Source: Seminavis robusta
Lineage: Eukaryota > Bacillariophyta > Bacillariophyceae > Naviculales > Naviculaceae
Length of the DNA stretch: 64,000 nucleotides
NCBI GenBank assembly: GCA_903772945.1
Contig: CAICTM010000166.1
Coordinates: 38,133 to 102,132 of the forward strand
Reading direction: 5' to 3'
The position numbers and the translations under genes are program-made. The notes under the pieces were generated by a model. It saw nothing but the letters and a program-made list of their open reading frames with translations, was not told the DNA's origin and ran no database searches. The number at the start of each line of letters is the position of its first letter. Within the stretch, counting starts at the first letter, position 1. This document shows, piece after piece, positions 41,747-52,635 of this stretch.

Positions 41747-43183
41747 ATGAAGAACGCAACTATCATGTTCAAGCTTTATCACTTTGTCCTCTTGATGGGG
41801 ATGATGGTGGTATTTTCCGTGTTTCAAGTTCGTATCAATCAATACAATGGCGCCAGTAGTTCCATGCGAAACGCATTTGTGGGCCCTCAAACTCCATCCG
41901 ACACGAATCTGCGAGCGACGACAATGGCAAACGCTAGTGGCGACTGCAGACCTGTGGTGGTTCACACTGAATGTATTTGCACAGGTGCAGTCGAGCGCGT
42001 TGCGGATGTTATTCAGGATCAAGAAGCAATAAACGAAGAACCTGAAAGGATCTCAGATCAGCCTTCTGATCCACCACCACAGCAAACACCGCAGGAAGCG
42101 GTGGAAGCCCCAGCATTCCAAGACATTACTCAAGATGTGGAACGATCTCACGATCAGCTCTCTTGTGGCTGTCTTGTGGTGCCTGGGCATGTCAATCCCA
42201 CCCATACGACTCCTTGGGGGAAAAATCAATCCCAGTATCAATCTACCGCCGTTCCAAATCCACATTGTCCCTGCCAATGGCTCAAGAACACGCCTGTGCC
42301 TTTGCCCAGCCACGTCGACAAGATATTGACCATTATGACTCCATACTACAATGATGTGGGACTGTTGCTGCACTTCTTGGAAGCTTTCAGCAAGTTTTCC
42401 CCAGACCTCACACGACAAGTTCAATTCGTCATTATCGACGACGGTTCACAATCGACAAAGAGTCTCAAGAGACTATTGAACCGCAATCGACAAGCGATCC
42501 TAGATTTGTTTCCGCATGAAAAATCCAATACAGGTTTTATTCAGGCCTATGAAATTGACCAAGACTTGCCCTGGCATGTCGCAGGTGCCAAAAACTTGGG
42601 AATCTACTATTCACCCACCGATTGGGTCTGGAGTTTGGATTCGGATTATGTGCCGACGCCTGACATGTTCCAAGCCGTTCTGGACTACATTCGGATGGCT
42701 CCTCCGCAAACTCAAGTTCATACCAGGTTTCCGCTCTATGAAATACCAATCAATGCAACAGTTCAGCATCCAGCCCTCATGATAGTGTCTCGAAGTGCCT
42801 ACTTTATGGCGGCTGGATTTGACGAAGACTTGGTCGTTGACTACGGATACGATGATATCTTGTTCAATGACAAGTTGGACAAGTGGATGAGTCCCAATCA
42901 CTTACAAGTCATTCACGTGATGACCGAAGAAAGAATAGAAGGAACACCACAAGCCAATGCTTTTGAATTGGGCCAAGCATTTCCGGGATACTTCCACGCC
43001 CTTAGTGTCGACACCTGTCCGGAATGGGGAGACTGCTTTCAAGGGAGCGAACAGGTTGAAATCAGTTACCGGCATCCACGCAATTCGACAAGGTCCTCCG
43101 AGATCTTTATGGACAAGCACAAAGATCGAATGCCCTTCTCGACAGAAATGCTGCGGTTCTCTTGGTCCCAAGTGGAATGGTAG
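41747..43183 (+). CDS. GT2-like glycosyltransferase, type II membrane protein
   Basis: A single-exon gene; ATG at 41747 gives 478 residues. Residues about 5-25 (MFKLYHFVLLMGMMVVFSVF) are a signal anchor, followed by a disordered stem to about residue 190. The catalytic domain of GT-A type runs from LTIMTPYYNDVGLLLHFLEA through FVIIDDGSQSTKSL, HVAGAKNLGIYYSPTDWVWS, LDSDYVP (the DxD metal site) and MAAGFDEDLVVDYGYDDILF (the acceptor-side acidic motif). This layout fits family 2-like transferases of the Golgi. Nucleotide-sugar and acceptor are unknown. N-glycosylation sequons are present in the stem. Confidence 0.85.
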   Translation: MKNATIMFKLYHFVLLMGMMVVFSVFQVRINQYNGASSSMRNAFVGPQTPSDTNLRATTMANASGDCRPVVVHTECICTGAVERVADVIQDQEAINEEPERISDQPSDPPPQQTPQEAVEAPAFQDITQDVERSHDQLSCGCLVVPGHVNPTHTTPWGKNQSQYQSTAVPNPHCPCQWLKNTPVPLPSHVDKILTIMTPYYNDVGLLLHFLEAFSKFSPDLTRQVQFVIIDDGSQSTKSLKRLLNRNRQAILDLFPHEKSNTGFIQAYEIDQDLPWHVAGAKNLGIYYSPTDWVWSLDSDYVPTPDMFQAVLDYIRMAPPQTQVHTRFPLYEIPINATVQHPALMIVSRSAYFMAAGFDEDLVVDYGYDDILFNDKLDKWMSPNHLQVIHVMTEERIEGTPQANAFELGQAFPGYFHALSVDTCPEWGDCFQGSEQVEISYRHPRNSTRSSEIFMDKHKDRMPFSTEMLRFSWSQVEW

Positions 43184-43692
43184 CATGATTATGATTGATG
43201 AATCCACGCAAAGACAAAGGTCTGCACACAACAGGCGAAGTTAACATGATACCACATGAGATTATGAAAACAAGTAGTCGCTTGGCAACAATTGCTATTC
43301 GACAAGGAAGACCAATAAGAAGGCTACACCCTAACCAACTGAGCGTTCCAGTTCCAACGCCGGTACGAGTACGAAGCACGCACTGCCATTTCGCACCTCA
43401 ACTATAGATGACGATCGCCGTCCTTCCTTGAGTAAGCAGCTACTGGTGCTTCTGGGCGTTGTCGATGCGCATGCCACCAGTAGAAACCCATGATCCTTAG
43501 ACCTCCTCGCTGTCTGCTTTTGTGGATTCTATAGACTAGCCTAATTCAGCAGCTGTAGTCAACTAGCGTAACACCATTCCTTTGAGGATGACATACGATT
43601 GGCTCTGTGTATCCTTTCTATAAGCAGATAGCGGAGATTGTTGTCAAAGTGGTGCTGATTGCTGTGCGTTTCAATTTGCCCTTTTTGACAGC
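43184..43692. other. Intergenic between convergent genes
   Basis: About 510 bp between the glycosyltransferase and the kinase-phosphatase gene. No gene or array is recognised. Confidence 0.5.
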
Positions 43693-46554
43693 TCATTCGA
43701 GGTACACGATCACCGCGCTAACATTGTCCGATGATCCTTTTTCGATGGCCATAGAGCAAAGCGTCTTTGCTGCATCACCGGCACTTGTACCCCTCGATCG
43801 CACAGCCGTCACGACACGCGCCACTTCCTTTGAATCCATCACTTCCCAAATCCCATCGGTAGCGCAAACAATCGATGAGCCGGGCTCCGCTTGGAGCTTT
43901 GTCACGTCAGGCTCGCTAGTGATACCTTTGGAAGTTGCAAATGGACCTTCCAGGGACCGCCCTACGGCATACTGGTAGTCGCCCACGCTCAACCACCATC
44001 GCGAGACCGAGCATTCTGGAATGCTGTAGTCAAGACCTTGTTCTTTTCCCGCCGTGAGACGTCCCGTTTCTGCTTCGGGAGTATGATCCTCAGTCTGAAA
44101 GGTTACCTTGCCTTCCATATTCACAAGCAGTGTTCGAGAATCTCCACAGTTCAGGATGGAGATGTTCCCATTGCTTTCATCCAAGGCGGCCACAGTAGCT
44201 GTCGTACCAGCCACGAGGTCATCCGCTCCAGTGTTTGCGTCTAGAGTTCCCTCTCGAGCATCATAGTCAGCTATACAAGCTGTTTCTGAGAGGCATGACT
44301 GCTGATAGTCCAACGCAATGGTCCTCCATGAGTTCTCCAATACGGTTCCGACTGGACTGTTCTTGTGTCGAAAGAGCTCGTCCGAGACGAGTTCTGGCAT
44401 TTCCTCTGCCGCTAGTTTTGAAGCAGCGGTTCCTCTGGGAGACGCAGGAAACAACGATATGTGAGAGCCATGCTGCCATAATTATTGCAAAGTGATAGGC
44501 ATGACACAATTTCCTTGACTTGCCCGTGACCATCAAAAACGCCAGCGACCAAAACAGATCTACGCGTTGTATCTTGTATTTCATGCAGGACTGCATGCAT
44601 CGCGGGCATTATGTTCATGAATGAGTTGAGCAACCAAGCAAAAAAGGCGACAAGTGTTCTCACTGCAGTATAGCATGAGGAGCTTCATTTGGTACGTACC
44701 GAATCTGTCCTCTTGCGACTGTCGACGTCCCTTGGCCGACCAAGCGCCACTATCGAGGGGGAATATGGGACTCTCAAACGAAGACGCAAGTGTAGAAGTG
44801 TCGCCATCATTATCGGATCGAAGCGATGTTTTCTTGCGATCAAAGTGCAAGGTAACATATTTGGAAGACGGAGGCTGCGTCCCCAGCAATTCGAGAACCT
44901 TTTCAAATCCTCGTCCGCCCACGGGCAGCTCTCCTACTCCTTGCAACTGATCACCAATTTCAAAGATACCCAAATCGGCGGCTTGTCCTTCGGAGACCAT
45001 TCCTTTGACAAAGACCTGTCCTGGCGGGGCATTCTGCGTTGCTTCCTCCCATTGACGCTTTTCTTCTGGAGTCATTTCGTCGTCGTCCTCATTATCATCA
45101 CTATTGGCTTCTGCCAAGATGAGACCCAGTGGTGTATTGCGTTTGAATGTGGCCACAAAATGGAGTGGGCGACTGATTGTTGATGCTGCTGTCTCTCCTG
45201 CTCCCATGTCCGAACTGTCGTTTTCAAGCATGCTCGACACATCACACAGTTCCAATGATTCCAGCACGGAGAGTAGATATGGACCATCCTCTTTGATGCG
45301 GCTGTCATCGTCACCCTTTAGAATTTGTTGAAACTGTTCCAAGGCATGTTGGGACTCGACCCGATCCCATGGTTTGGCCTTGAACATTTCTTGCAACAAC
45401 CGCCACAATCCGGGTCTTTCCGAAACGACGATCAATGCTTCTTCCAATCCTTTCGGTCGTACCTTACTGGCGAGTTCTTGTTGCAGCCAGAGATCCAAAT
45501 TCCACTCTGTGGACGCCAATTGTTGATGGAACCCTGCGTCGGTCCGTTCGTCCAAAAAGTTGAACAAGAGCTGACAGTAAATGAGCGCCGCCGAAAAGAC
45601 ATCAAAGTTTTCCGGTTTATTGATCCGGTCGACAAATAGTTCCGGAGCGGCGTAAATGGGAGAAATGGCCACGACACTGTCATCTTCCAATCCAACGTAG
45701 CGATTGGCGGCAAACATGCCACTGCCACGAGATTTTTCCAAATCGGCGGCGGATCCAAAATCAATCAGATAGACCTTTTCGTTGGCAATTAAGAGGTTGC
45801 CAGGTTTGACGTCTCTGTGGACCACTCGTCGGGCATGCACATACGACAAGACTTGCAAGAGGGATTGGAAAAAGGCGTCGAGCGTTTCTCCCAGACTTGC
45901 TTCCGTTGGCAACCCCAACGCCTGTTGCAAATGGTACAAATGGTGTGGATGTGTCTTGTCGTGTTGCTTTTCGTGATCGAGTTCCATGAGATCCGTCAAG
46001 GAGGGAGCTGGCTTTTGGTTGCCATCACCAATGACTGGAAACAGCATCCAGGGTCGATTTTGGTCGTCTCGAAAGGACCCTTCCACCAGTTTTGGCAATT
46101 GTGGATGATGGCCCAATTTGGAAAAGCAGTGCTTCTCCACATCCCAGTAGTGTTGGCAGCGTTGGGTTTTCTCTTTCAACTCCTTATCAGTGCTTGATGC
46201 CGACACCTTGTTGGCTTGGACTTCTTCTAGTGTCAAGGGGCGCTTGCCAATAAATTGCTCGCCCTTGTCATTGCCAGTAGTTGGCGTTGTACACAAGTGG
46301 ACTTTTCCGTAAGATCCAGCTCCAACCTCCTCTCCCACAGAGACCAAGGTAACATCCGTGTCGACGGGAGTGCCCCATACACGTAGAGTGTTTGTTCTTG
46401 TTCCTCCTTCCACTGAGAGCTGATGATCGTGACAATGCTGAGGATGAATCAGAGGACGCGTGGAAAAACCTTCGTTCGAATGGAAAATATCAAGGAGGAA
46501 AAGCAACAGCAGAAGCCATGATGGATGCTTTTCTACCATCTTGGATGAAATCAT
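43693..46554 (-). CDS. Ser/Thr kinase - PDZ-like - PP2C phosphatase fusion
   Basis: Exons 46554-44700, 44590-44524 and 44434-43693 join in frame to 887 residues. The N-terminus has a signal peptide (WLLLLLFLLDIFHS) followed by NEG-FSTRP, reminiscent of diatom plastid presequences with Phe at the cleavage site. The kinase spans about 70-410: glycine loop GAGSYG (78), invariant-Lys candidate FIGKRPL, VVHRDVKPGNLL (246), DFG (265) and YAAPELF (303). A PDZ-like domain at about 461-575 contains PLGLILAE and IFEIGDQLQGVGELPV. The PP2C domain runs from GAWSAKGRRQSQEDRF through VFDGHGGTAAS, GTTATVAAL, NCGDSRTL, CATDGIWEVM and SSDNVSAVIV. The second intron is GC-AG (44523-44435); only this join rebuilds DGHGGTAAS in frame. 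A kinase and its opposing phosphatase in one chain implies self-limiting or bidirectional control of a plastid or endomembrane target. Confidence 0.88.
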
Positions 46555-46566
46555 CGCCCTCTTCAC

Positions 46567-47648
46567 TCTTCAATCTTCAGGAATGAGCACAGAGTCGAGT
46601 CCCTGGCTGCCATTGTTCTTTCTCGACGGCATGATCAACAACACTCCACTGGCTGCTCTTCTCTGAAAACGTCATCCGACACCATCAATCGATATCTTTT
46701 CTGAGAGGCAGCTGAGCTGTCAATCACACTTTGTTAAAACACCAAAGAGGTGAGGAGCAACCACGCAAAGAATCTTCTGATCTGACCACACGGCCGCACA
46801 ACAATCACTCACTCTACTCAGAGCAAGCTCATGGTGGTATTATCCACAGCTCCAAGGGAGGAGTTAAGCAGCTTTGGATGTTCACCCTCTTGATGTTGCT
46901 CAGAGCCACCAGTCAAGTCAGTGCTCAGTGCTCACTACAAGCCAATCAAAAGTTGCGCTGGAATTGAGCCAGAGACGAGAGCCCGACCAGAACGCTAAAT
47001 GTTGACATTGAAGGCCTTGTCAGTGTTGAAACAATGGTATACACTCCCAATTCTGGCTTTGAAGGTTTCTGTTATAAAAGCAACTGATTGAAGTGACGGC
47101 TCCATGAAGCAACGGTGACTGCCAATGTGAATGCAGAAGTTAACAGCCACCCATTTTTGCCAATGATTGATGATATTGACACAACAGAAGAAGGTTCCCA
47201 TGTTGAGATTTATTTACTGGCCCATGATCGTGGTGGATTACAAGTGACCCTTCAGATGACCCTACAAGTATAGTAGCCCCATTCTTTGCATTCCCAATTC
47301 TGGCTTTACAGCCTACATGTAGGGCAAGATGCATTCTCCTACTACATGTACAGTACCTGGTATAGAATAAGGTCACTGCAGCTTTCTACAGCAGCAAGCA
47401 CAGATCCAAGATTTTCATTTCTTCTATGCATTCGTTTAATTATAACGTCCACTACTTCTATGTGCCTTCTTCTCCGCTATGTGTTGTTGTGAGTCGTTCT
47501 TCTTTGCTGTACCTTTCTACTTTCTTTCTTTCGCTTCTGCTTGCTTGCTTGCTTGCTTTACCACCAAAACATAAATAATGGTGGATTCAATATAACACAT
47601 GAGTGTACATAGATTGTTTGGTTTGAGTTTGGATGGTTGGTTGATTGA
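46567..47648. other. Intergenic, no gene recognised
   Basis: Only short frames. Near-repeats of GCATTCCCAATTCTGGCTTTA and CTCCCAATTCTGGCTTTG occur at about 47043 and 47288, and GCTTGCTTGCTTGCTT at 47542. No coding gene is supported. Confidence 0.5.
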
Positions 47649-49022
47649 TTAGACATGAGGATCCCCATCCACACCGTATTCTCCAATCCATGGAGCATGA
47701 GCTTCAATCATGCCGGTACTATTGTAATGGGCTCTTCCGAATAGACTGATACAGAATTCTTCAAACTGCAGATCCCGGAGGGGACAACACGACGGTGCAA
47801 ATTCCTGCTCCAGGGGATCGCAGTCCCATGTATTATCATCCGCCATTACCGTGGTGAAATTGTACTCTGTCAGGGTACGGGTTCCTCGTTGAAGGAAACG
47901 AGACAAAGTCGAATTGGTGGCATTGGTGGTATTCGCCATGTCTTGTTCTTCAAAGACAAGGTCTTCGACGAAATCTAGCGCATCATCAAATACTTCTGCG
48001 GGCCAAATGACCGTGTCGACAATGTGCCAAACTCCGTCGCTTGCCAAGGTATCTTTTTGTGAGGAATGAAATTGGATACCAAAGTCGGGAATGCCAGTGC
48101 TGTCCACGAGCAAGGATTCGCCATTCAATGTAACCACGACAGTGGGTTGTTGCTGTTGGTATGCCATGACAATGGCATCGAGTATAATGTGGTTTCGGAC
48201 CGTGGCCGTGGCCGATTCGTTGGTGAGCGTCTGGTAGTCGTAATCCGCAAAGGCGTCATTGTGTGGCACCAGCAATGTAAAGGGCCCTTCGTTGTCCACA
48301 GATGGCAAGAGTGCCGCTGCCCAGTCATTGTTATTGTCGGATGCTGCCATTTGCAAGAGCTCGTAGAAAATGGAAACAGTGGGATCCAACGCGAGTTGTT
48401 CCAGCAAGGACAGTTGCATGTTGGGTGGTTTCAAGACAGAATTAAGATGATGAACGACACCATTGGATGCCACTAGATTTCCATCCATGAGCATTCCGTC
48501 GTCATTGAATATCAAAGGATCACCTTCGGTCAATGTAACATTCTTGCCGCCAAACAGAGTGGCAAAGGTTGCACCTTCTCCCCGCTCGACCAACTGATCC
48601 GACAAGAACGTGCCCACGACAATGTGGTACTCGACCAATGCCAGCAGATAGGGCTGCCAATCTGGTTCCAGATACTTTCCAGCAATCTTTTCAAAGGCTT
48701 CATTGTCGGGTGCCAGCAGAGTATAGCCACTACTGGTGGTGGTACTACTGGTATCATTGGTGGTATCATTGACCGTGTAGAGTGCCAATTCGGACCAGAA
48801 CCCGGACAACTTCATGGCGGCTCGGAAGGTGAAGAAATCATGATTCATGTTCAAGATGTTCACCAGGGAAGGAACTGACAGACTAGCTTGGACCATGGGC
48901 AGCTGAAGCAGCAGCAGCACGAGCATGGCTACGCCAAAACTGCGTGGGAGAGTTCGAGATGGCATTCTTCTTCTGTTTATTCTCGACGATGCTGCAGTTT
49001 GTTGTGAATCAGAAGATGACAT
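47649..49022 (-). CDS. Secreted protein with two fasciclin (FAS1) domains
   Basis: A single-exon gene of 457 residues with ATG at 49022. A basic N-terminus and hydrophobic core (FGVAMLVLLLLQLPMVQA, about 29-46) form a signal peptide. FAS1 domain 1 spans about 53-198 with YTLLAPDNEAFEK (H1-type), ALVEYHIVVG and NLVASNGVVHHLNSVLKP (H2-type). FAS1 domain 2 spans about 205-345 with FTLLVPHNDAFADY, VRNHIILDAIV and ASDGVWHIVDTVIWP. The tail is acidic with four Cys and several N-x-S/T sequons. FAS1 proteins act in cell adhesion and extracellular matrix, fitting diatom mucilage or frustule-associated roles. There is no obvious membrane anchor at the C-terminus. Confidence 0.92.
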   Translation of the reverse strand: MSSSDSQQTAASSRINRRRMPSRTLPRSFGVAMLVLLLLQLPMVQASLSVPSLVNILNMNHDFFTFRAAMKLSGFWSELALYTVNDTTNDTSSTTTSSGYTLLAPDNEAFEKIAGKYLEPDWQPYLLALVEYHIVVGTFLSDQLVERGEGATFATLFGGKNVTLTEGDPLIFNDDGMLMDGNLVASNGVVHHLNSVLKPPNMQLSLLEQLALDPTVSIFYELLQMAASDNNNDWAAALLPSVDNEGPFTLLVPHNDAFADYDYQTLTNESATATVRNHIILDAIVMAYQQQQPTVVVTLNGESLLVDSTGIPDFGIQFHSSQKDTLASDGVWHIVDTVIWPAEVFDDALDFVEDLVFEEQDMANTTNATNSTLSRFLQRGTRTLTEYNFTTVMADDNTWDCDPLEQEFAPSCCPLRDLQFEEFCISLFGRAHYNSTGMIEAHAPWIGEYGVDGDPHV

Positions 49023-49442
49023 GGTTATATCATTTGCTTTGATGATGCATTCAATTGGATACTGACTGTATCATAAGTATCCATACATATCATACATGTG
49101 GAGTGGCGATGGCTTGGGTCGGTCGTCCTTCGTGGGATTTGGTGTTGCCCGTTTTGTTTTCGACAAAATGTGGCGAGGCCAAAAGGATCGAACCTCTCGC
49201 AGAAAAAAGCAAGCGAGAGTGAAATCCTTAACTCTACCGTAGATCTAAGCAAACTGCTTCCGACAATGACGACGCAAACAACGGCAACTTCACAGAAGCC
49301 TCTTCTTCCTCTGGACACCCACAAAAGCTAGAGCTTTCCCGCAGACTATTTAGACTTGTCTGGTAATGCTGTAGCATCCATTGCTGCTGCTGTACGGCAC
49401 AAGAACTCAAAGGCATACTTCAGTTTACCGCATGCAGGGTAC
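49023..49442. other. Bidirectional intergenic with Pol III-box-like stretch
   Basis: About 420 bp between the divergent fasciclin and glycosyltransferase genes. It contains an exact tRNA B-box (GGTTCGATCC, minus strand) with an A-box-like word; see the separate entry. Confidence 0.5.
49171..49265 (-). other. tRNA-like sequence with A/B boxes, probable relic or SINE head
   Basis: Read on the minus strand, TAGATCTACGGTAGAG (49247-49232) resembles the tRNA A box/D arm (compare TAGCTCAGTGGTAGAG). GGTTCGATCC (49194-49185) is a perfect B box. CTCTCGC/GCGAGAG (49194-49200 and 49213-49219) forms a 7-bp hairpin between them. I cannot close a standard acceptor stem: GGCCTCGCCA at the 3' side has no matching 5' strand. 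So it is not annotated as a functional tRNA; a relic or a tRNA-derived SINE head are alternatives. Confidence 0.3.
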
Positions 49443-51940
49443 ATGGCTGCAACAAACCGGAAGAAGCGGTTATTAAGATCCAATCAAGACCTGAAGAATG
49501 GAGGAGGAAAGAAGAGCAGCCTCGCTGCCATGGCAGGGGTGGGATTGTTGGCAGCATTATTGATCGTCTGGACCGTCAACAAGCAAGCGACAGTGCTGAC
49601 AAATACCTCCACAAGAACAACCGATTCTGCCTGGAAGACAACCACCACCAAACAGAAGATGTCCCACAAGGTTGTGACTGCCTTTTTGGATCCTACTAAT
49701 TCTTCGTCTGCTTCTCACTTGATCCGGTCCGAGTTTCCCACGGTGCAATCCTGTTCCCGATTGACACTGGACTTTGGAACGGCCGTGGTCAATTCGTTGT
49801 ATAACAATACTACGACGACCAAGATTGATCCCTGGTTGCCCTGGCTCCATGATTTCTTCCTGTCCGCCGATGGTACCCATGTGGTCTTTGTGGGACAGAA
49901 TCGACGCAATTGCGATACGGGAAAAGATCGAAGGGATGTCATGCAGTTTTGGGAACCACAAATTGCCCTCTTTCAACCACTTCCGGTGGTACGAACTGAC
50001 TATCGCAATGGCACGGCGTCTTTTCGATTGTTTCGGGAATCACTCGACCCACTTCATCAACAGACGACACTACTAAGAAACCAAAATGATGATGACGAGA
50101 TTCAAAGTCAAGAAATTGTACCCGAAACCAGATTTCTCTGTCGCTTTCATTGGCAGGACGACGACAACGGCAACCAACGTATGGACGCTTCCTCGTCTTT
50201 GTCGCTTTCCAACTATTTCTTCAACTACGAATACGTGACATGGAGAAAGAAAAAGCGCATGTTCTCCGAAACCGATCGAAGTGAGTTTTGGATCTCCCAA
50301 CTCATCTTCTACTGTCCTATTCCTACCAAATTCCAATCATCGGCAACAGCGAGAACCAAAAAACAACAGCTTCTTGTGGATGTCATGCCATTTCGTGTGC
50401 CTGCGAGATCACAAGTGTGGCTGACTCCGGCCATGGTAGGCAAGGACACGTTCGATCAAGTCCGGGCCGTTCCGGACAAGCTTTTTGACATTACCCATCC
50501 ATTATTATTTCCAAACAGCAATCTACCCGCCATTTCCGAGAGTGGGCGCTGGGCCAATCTACCAGTCTGTCCCATTGTAGCAACAACAACCCAATCCGCA
50601 CAGACTCAAAATGCACTGTCATCCGTCGGCAAGAGCAAAACACCAAAACCGTACCGACTGGTCTTGTGCACTTGGACTTCGGCATCCTATCATCGACGGG
50701 GAGAAGATGAAGAACCACCTGTCCAAGACAATTCCTTACGGCTCCGTGAGTGGTTGATCTTCCATCGTCTCGTGGGCTTTGATCATGTCGTAATTTACGA
50801 CAATACACCTGGAATCGACTCTCCTCAAGATAGTCCATTATACACCCTAATACAAGAGTTTGATGATGATCCATCCTTTGTTGTCACCCACCTGCCATGG
50901 CCCGCCGTCATTTGCAACAATCATCGTCCGGGACATGCTCATCCCGGAGATCGCAGTTCACAGTATGCCGCCGAAGCCAGTTGTCGAGAACGATTTGGTC
51001 CTCTCACGGATTGGATGGCCGTTATCGACACGGACGAATACCTGACCCCTATGAAAACTGTAACAACCAACATGCCGCCATCAAATAATAACGCACAACC
51101 AATCACCTGGAAGCCAATTATAGATGACATGGAGAGGCGTGAGGTGGCAATCATCAAGTTCAGGAGTGGCCGTAGCTATCCCCGGATCCATCTCATGGAG
51201 TAAGTTCTGTGCTTGCTACCTGGTTGTGGTTAGAGAATATGATTTTGGGTGTGTTTGCATGGTCTCATCTACCTTGTTTGGTGTCGGTGTTCCCTCGTCT
51301 GTTCAGTCCCTTGGAGAATCAGGGAGCCTGTGGAAACCCTGTCACCGAACGATTCCTAAAAGATTTGACGCCACAACCATGCTTAATTCCTAGGCGCAAC
51401 GAGACTTTCTTAAAGGTGTACAATTGCGACGGGGTCAAACGCCCGAGACCAGAACGATTTCAACGTGCCATGAAGCAACTATACCGGCCTGACTATGTTC
51501 TCAGCCATTTTGTGCACTATGCGACGGTGACAAAGTTCACAGCCGACTATTATGACCCCCTGCACAATCCAATCAACTACTTTGGTGCCAGGAGCGAGAA
51601 ATTTGACCCCACCAAGGAGGTCTTTATAGATGAGATAGAAGAAGGAACATTGATCCACGCACGATCCGTACAACCCAAGGAAACCATGTTTCGCAATGAA
51701 ATTTGTCAACTAAACTACCGCCGCATGAACTGCTTCTTGGGCTATGAATGCCCTGATTCCTTGGAATGGATAGACGATTTGGGCCGACAAAAGGGGGCAA
51801 AAACAAAGAAGAACATGAACATGCATCACGACGACAAGGGCAACTTTTGCTCTTGTTGGGTCAATCATCACGTCGAGCAAGTGTGGATACCTCGGTTGGA
51901 GCAGGCATTGGCACAACACTTGGCCAAGCGAGGGGGGTGA
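49443..51940 (+). CDS. GT92-like (DUF23) glycosyltransferase, type II membrane protein
   Basis: Exon 1 is 49443-51199 and exon 2 is 51307-51940; the 107-bp intron (GTAAGT...TTCAG) is phase 2, giving 796 residues. The start is the first ATG (MAATNRKKRL). Residues about 27-45 (LAAMAGVGLLAALLIVWTV) are the signal anchor, then a variable stem. The catalytic region has the GT92 layout: LREWLIFHRLVGFDHVVIYD, DNTPGIDS, a Cys/Arg block ICNNHRPGH...EASCRERFG, and DWMAVIDTDEYLTP (the DxD metal site). Downstream come MKQLYRPDYVLSHFVHYATV and ARSVQPKETM. The family adds galactose or related sugars in the Golgi; the acceptor is unknown. Several sequons lie in the stem. Confidence 0.85.
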
Positions 51941-52635
51941 ATGGAACAAACCTGGAAAGAAGCAAATGATTTGAGACCAGCTCAATCTGGCAAAGCAGCC
52001 GAGTGGTGTGGGCGGTTTAGCTCACAGATGATGGGACCAGAAACTGAGTGCCTTTGGCTCGCAGATGGGCGAAAGTCTGATCTGGAGCGATTGACCGGTC
52101 CACCTCAGCTGACCAGCAGCGAAGCGCCGTCATGCTTCTCTGCTCTCAATGGTTTGAGGTTTGTTTTACAGCATGGATAAGATTGCTGAGCAACCGTGCA
52201 GGCCTGGAGCCTCAAACTGTGACTCGTTACCCTGATGCGGATTCAAAGCTCCCAAGCTCCCCTGGTTTGATCTAGTCAAGTCTGTAACAATTACCAGGCC
52301 TTGTACGCTTCTTCCTGTAACAATTACCAGGCAGTGTGCCCGCTTGGGGAGCTACCGCTGTTGCTGTTACCGCCCAGCTTGGATCGCCGCCGCTGATTGG
52401 CCTTCTAGCTAGAGCTGCCGGTATGGTTTGGCTATCTATGGGTAACGTCGGCAACGAAAATGATGAAGATGAGTTTTTAAGTGGGATGGAAGTGTGCTTA
52501 TTGTGTACATTGTGCTAATAAAACACATGCGATCTGTAGTGGTGTTTGGGTGTATGTATGCGTTTAGCCAGAGCCACAAGCTGGTTCCGTTGCGTTCTGT
52601 TTGGCCGCTTCCGGCTGCTGATTTGTTCAATTAAT
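51941..52635. other. Intergenic, no gene recognised
   Basis: Between convergent genes. An 18-bp direct repeat, CTGTAACAATTACCAGGC, occurs at 52282-52299 and 52315-52332 (33 bp apart). Nothing else is seen. Confidence 0.5.
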
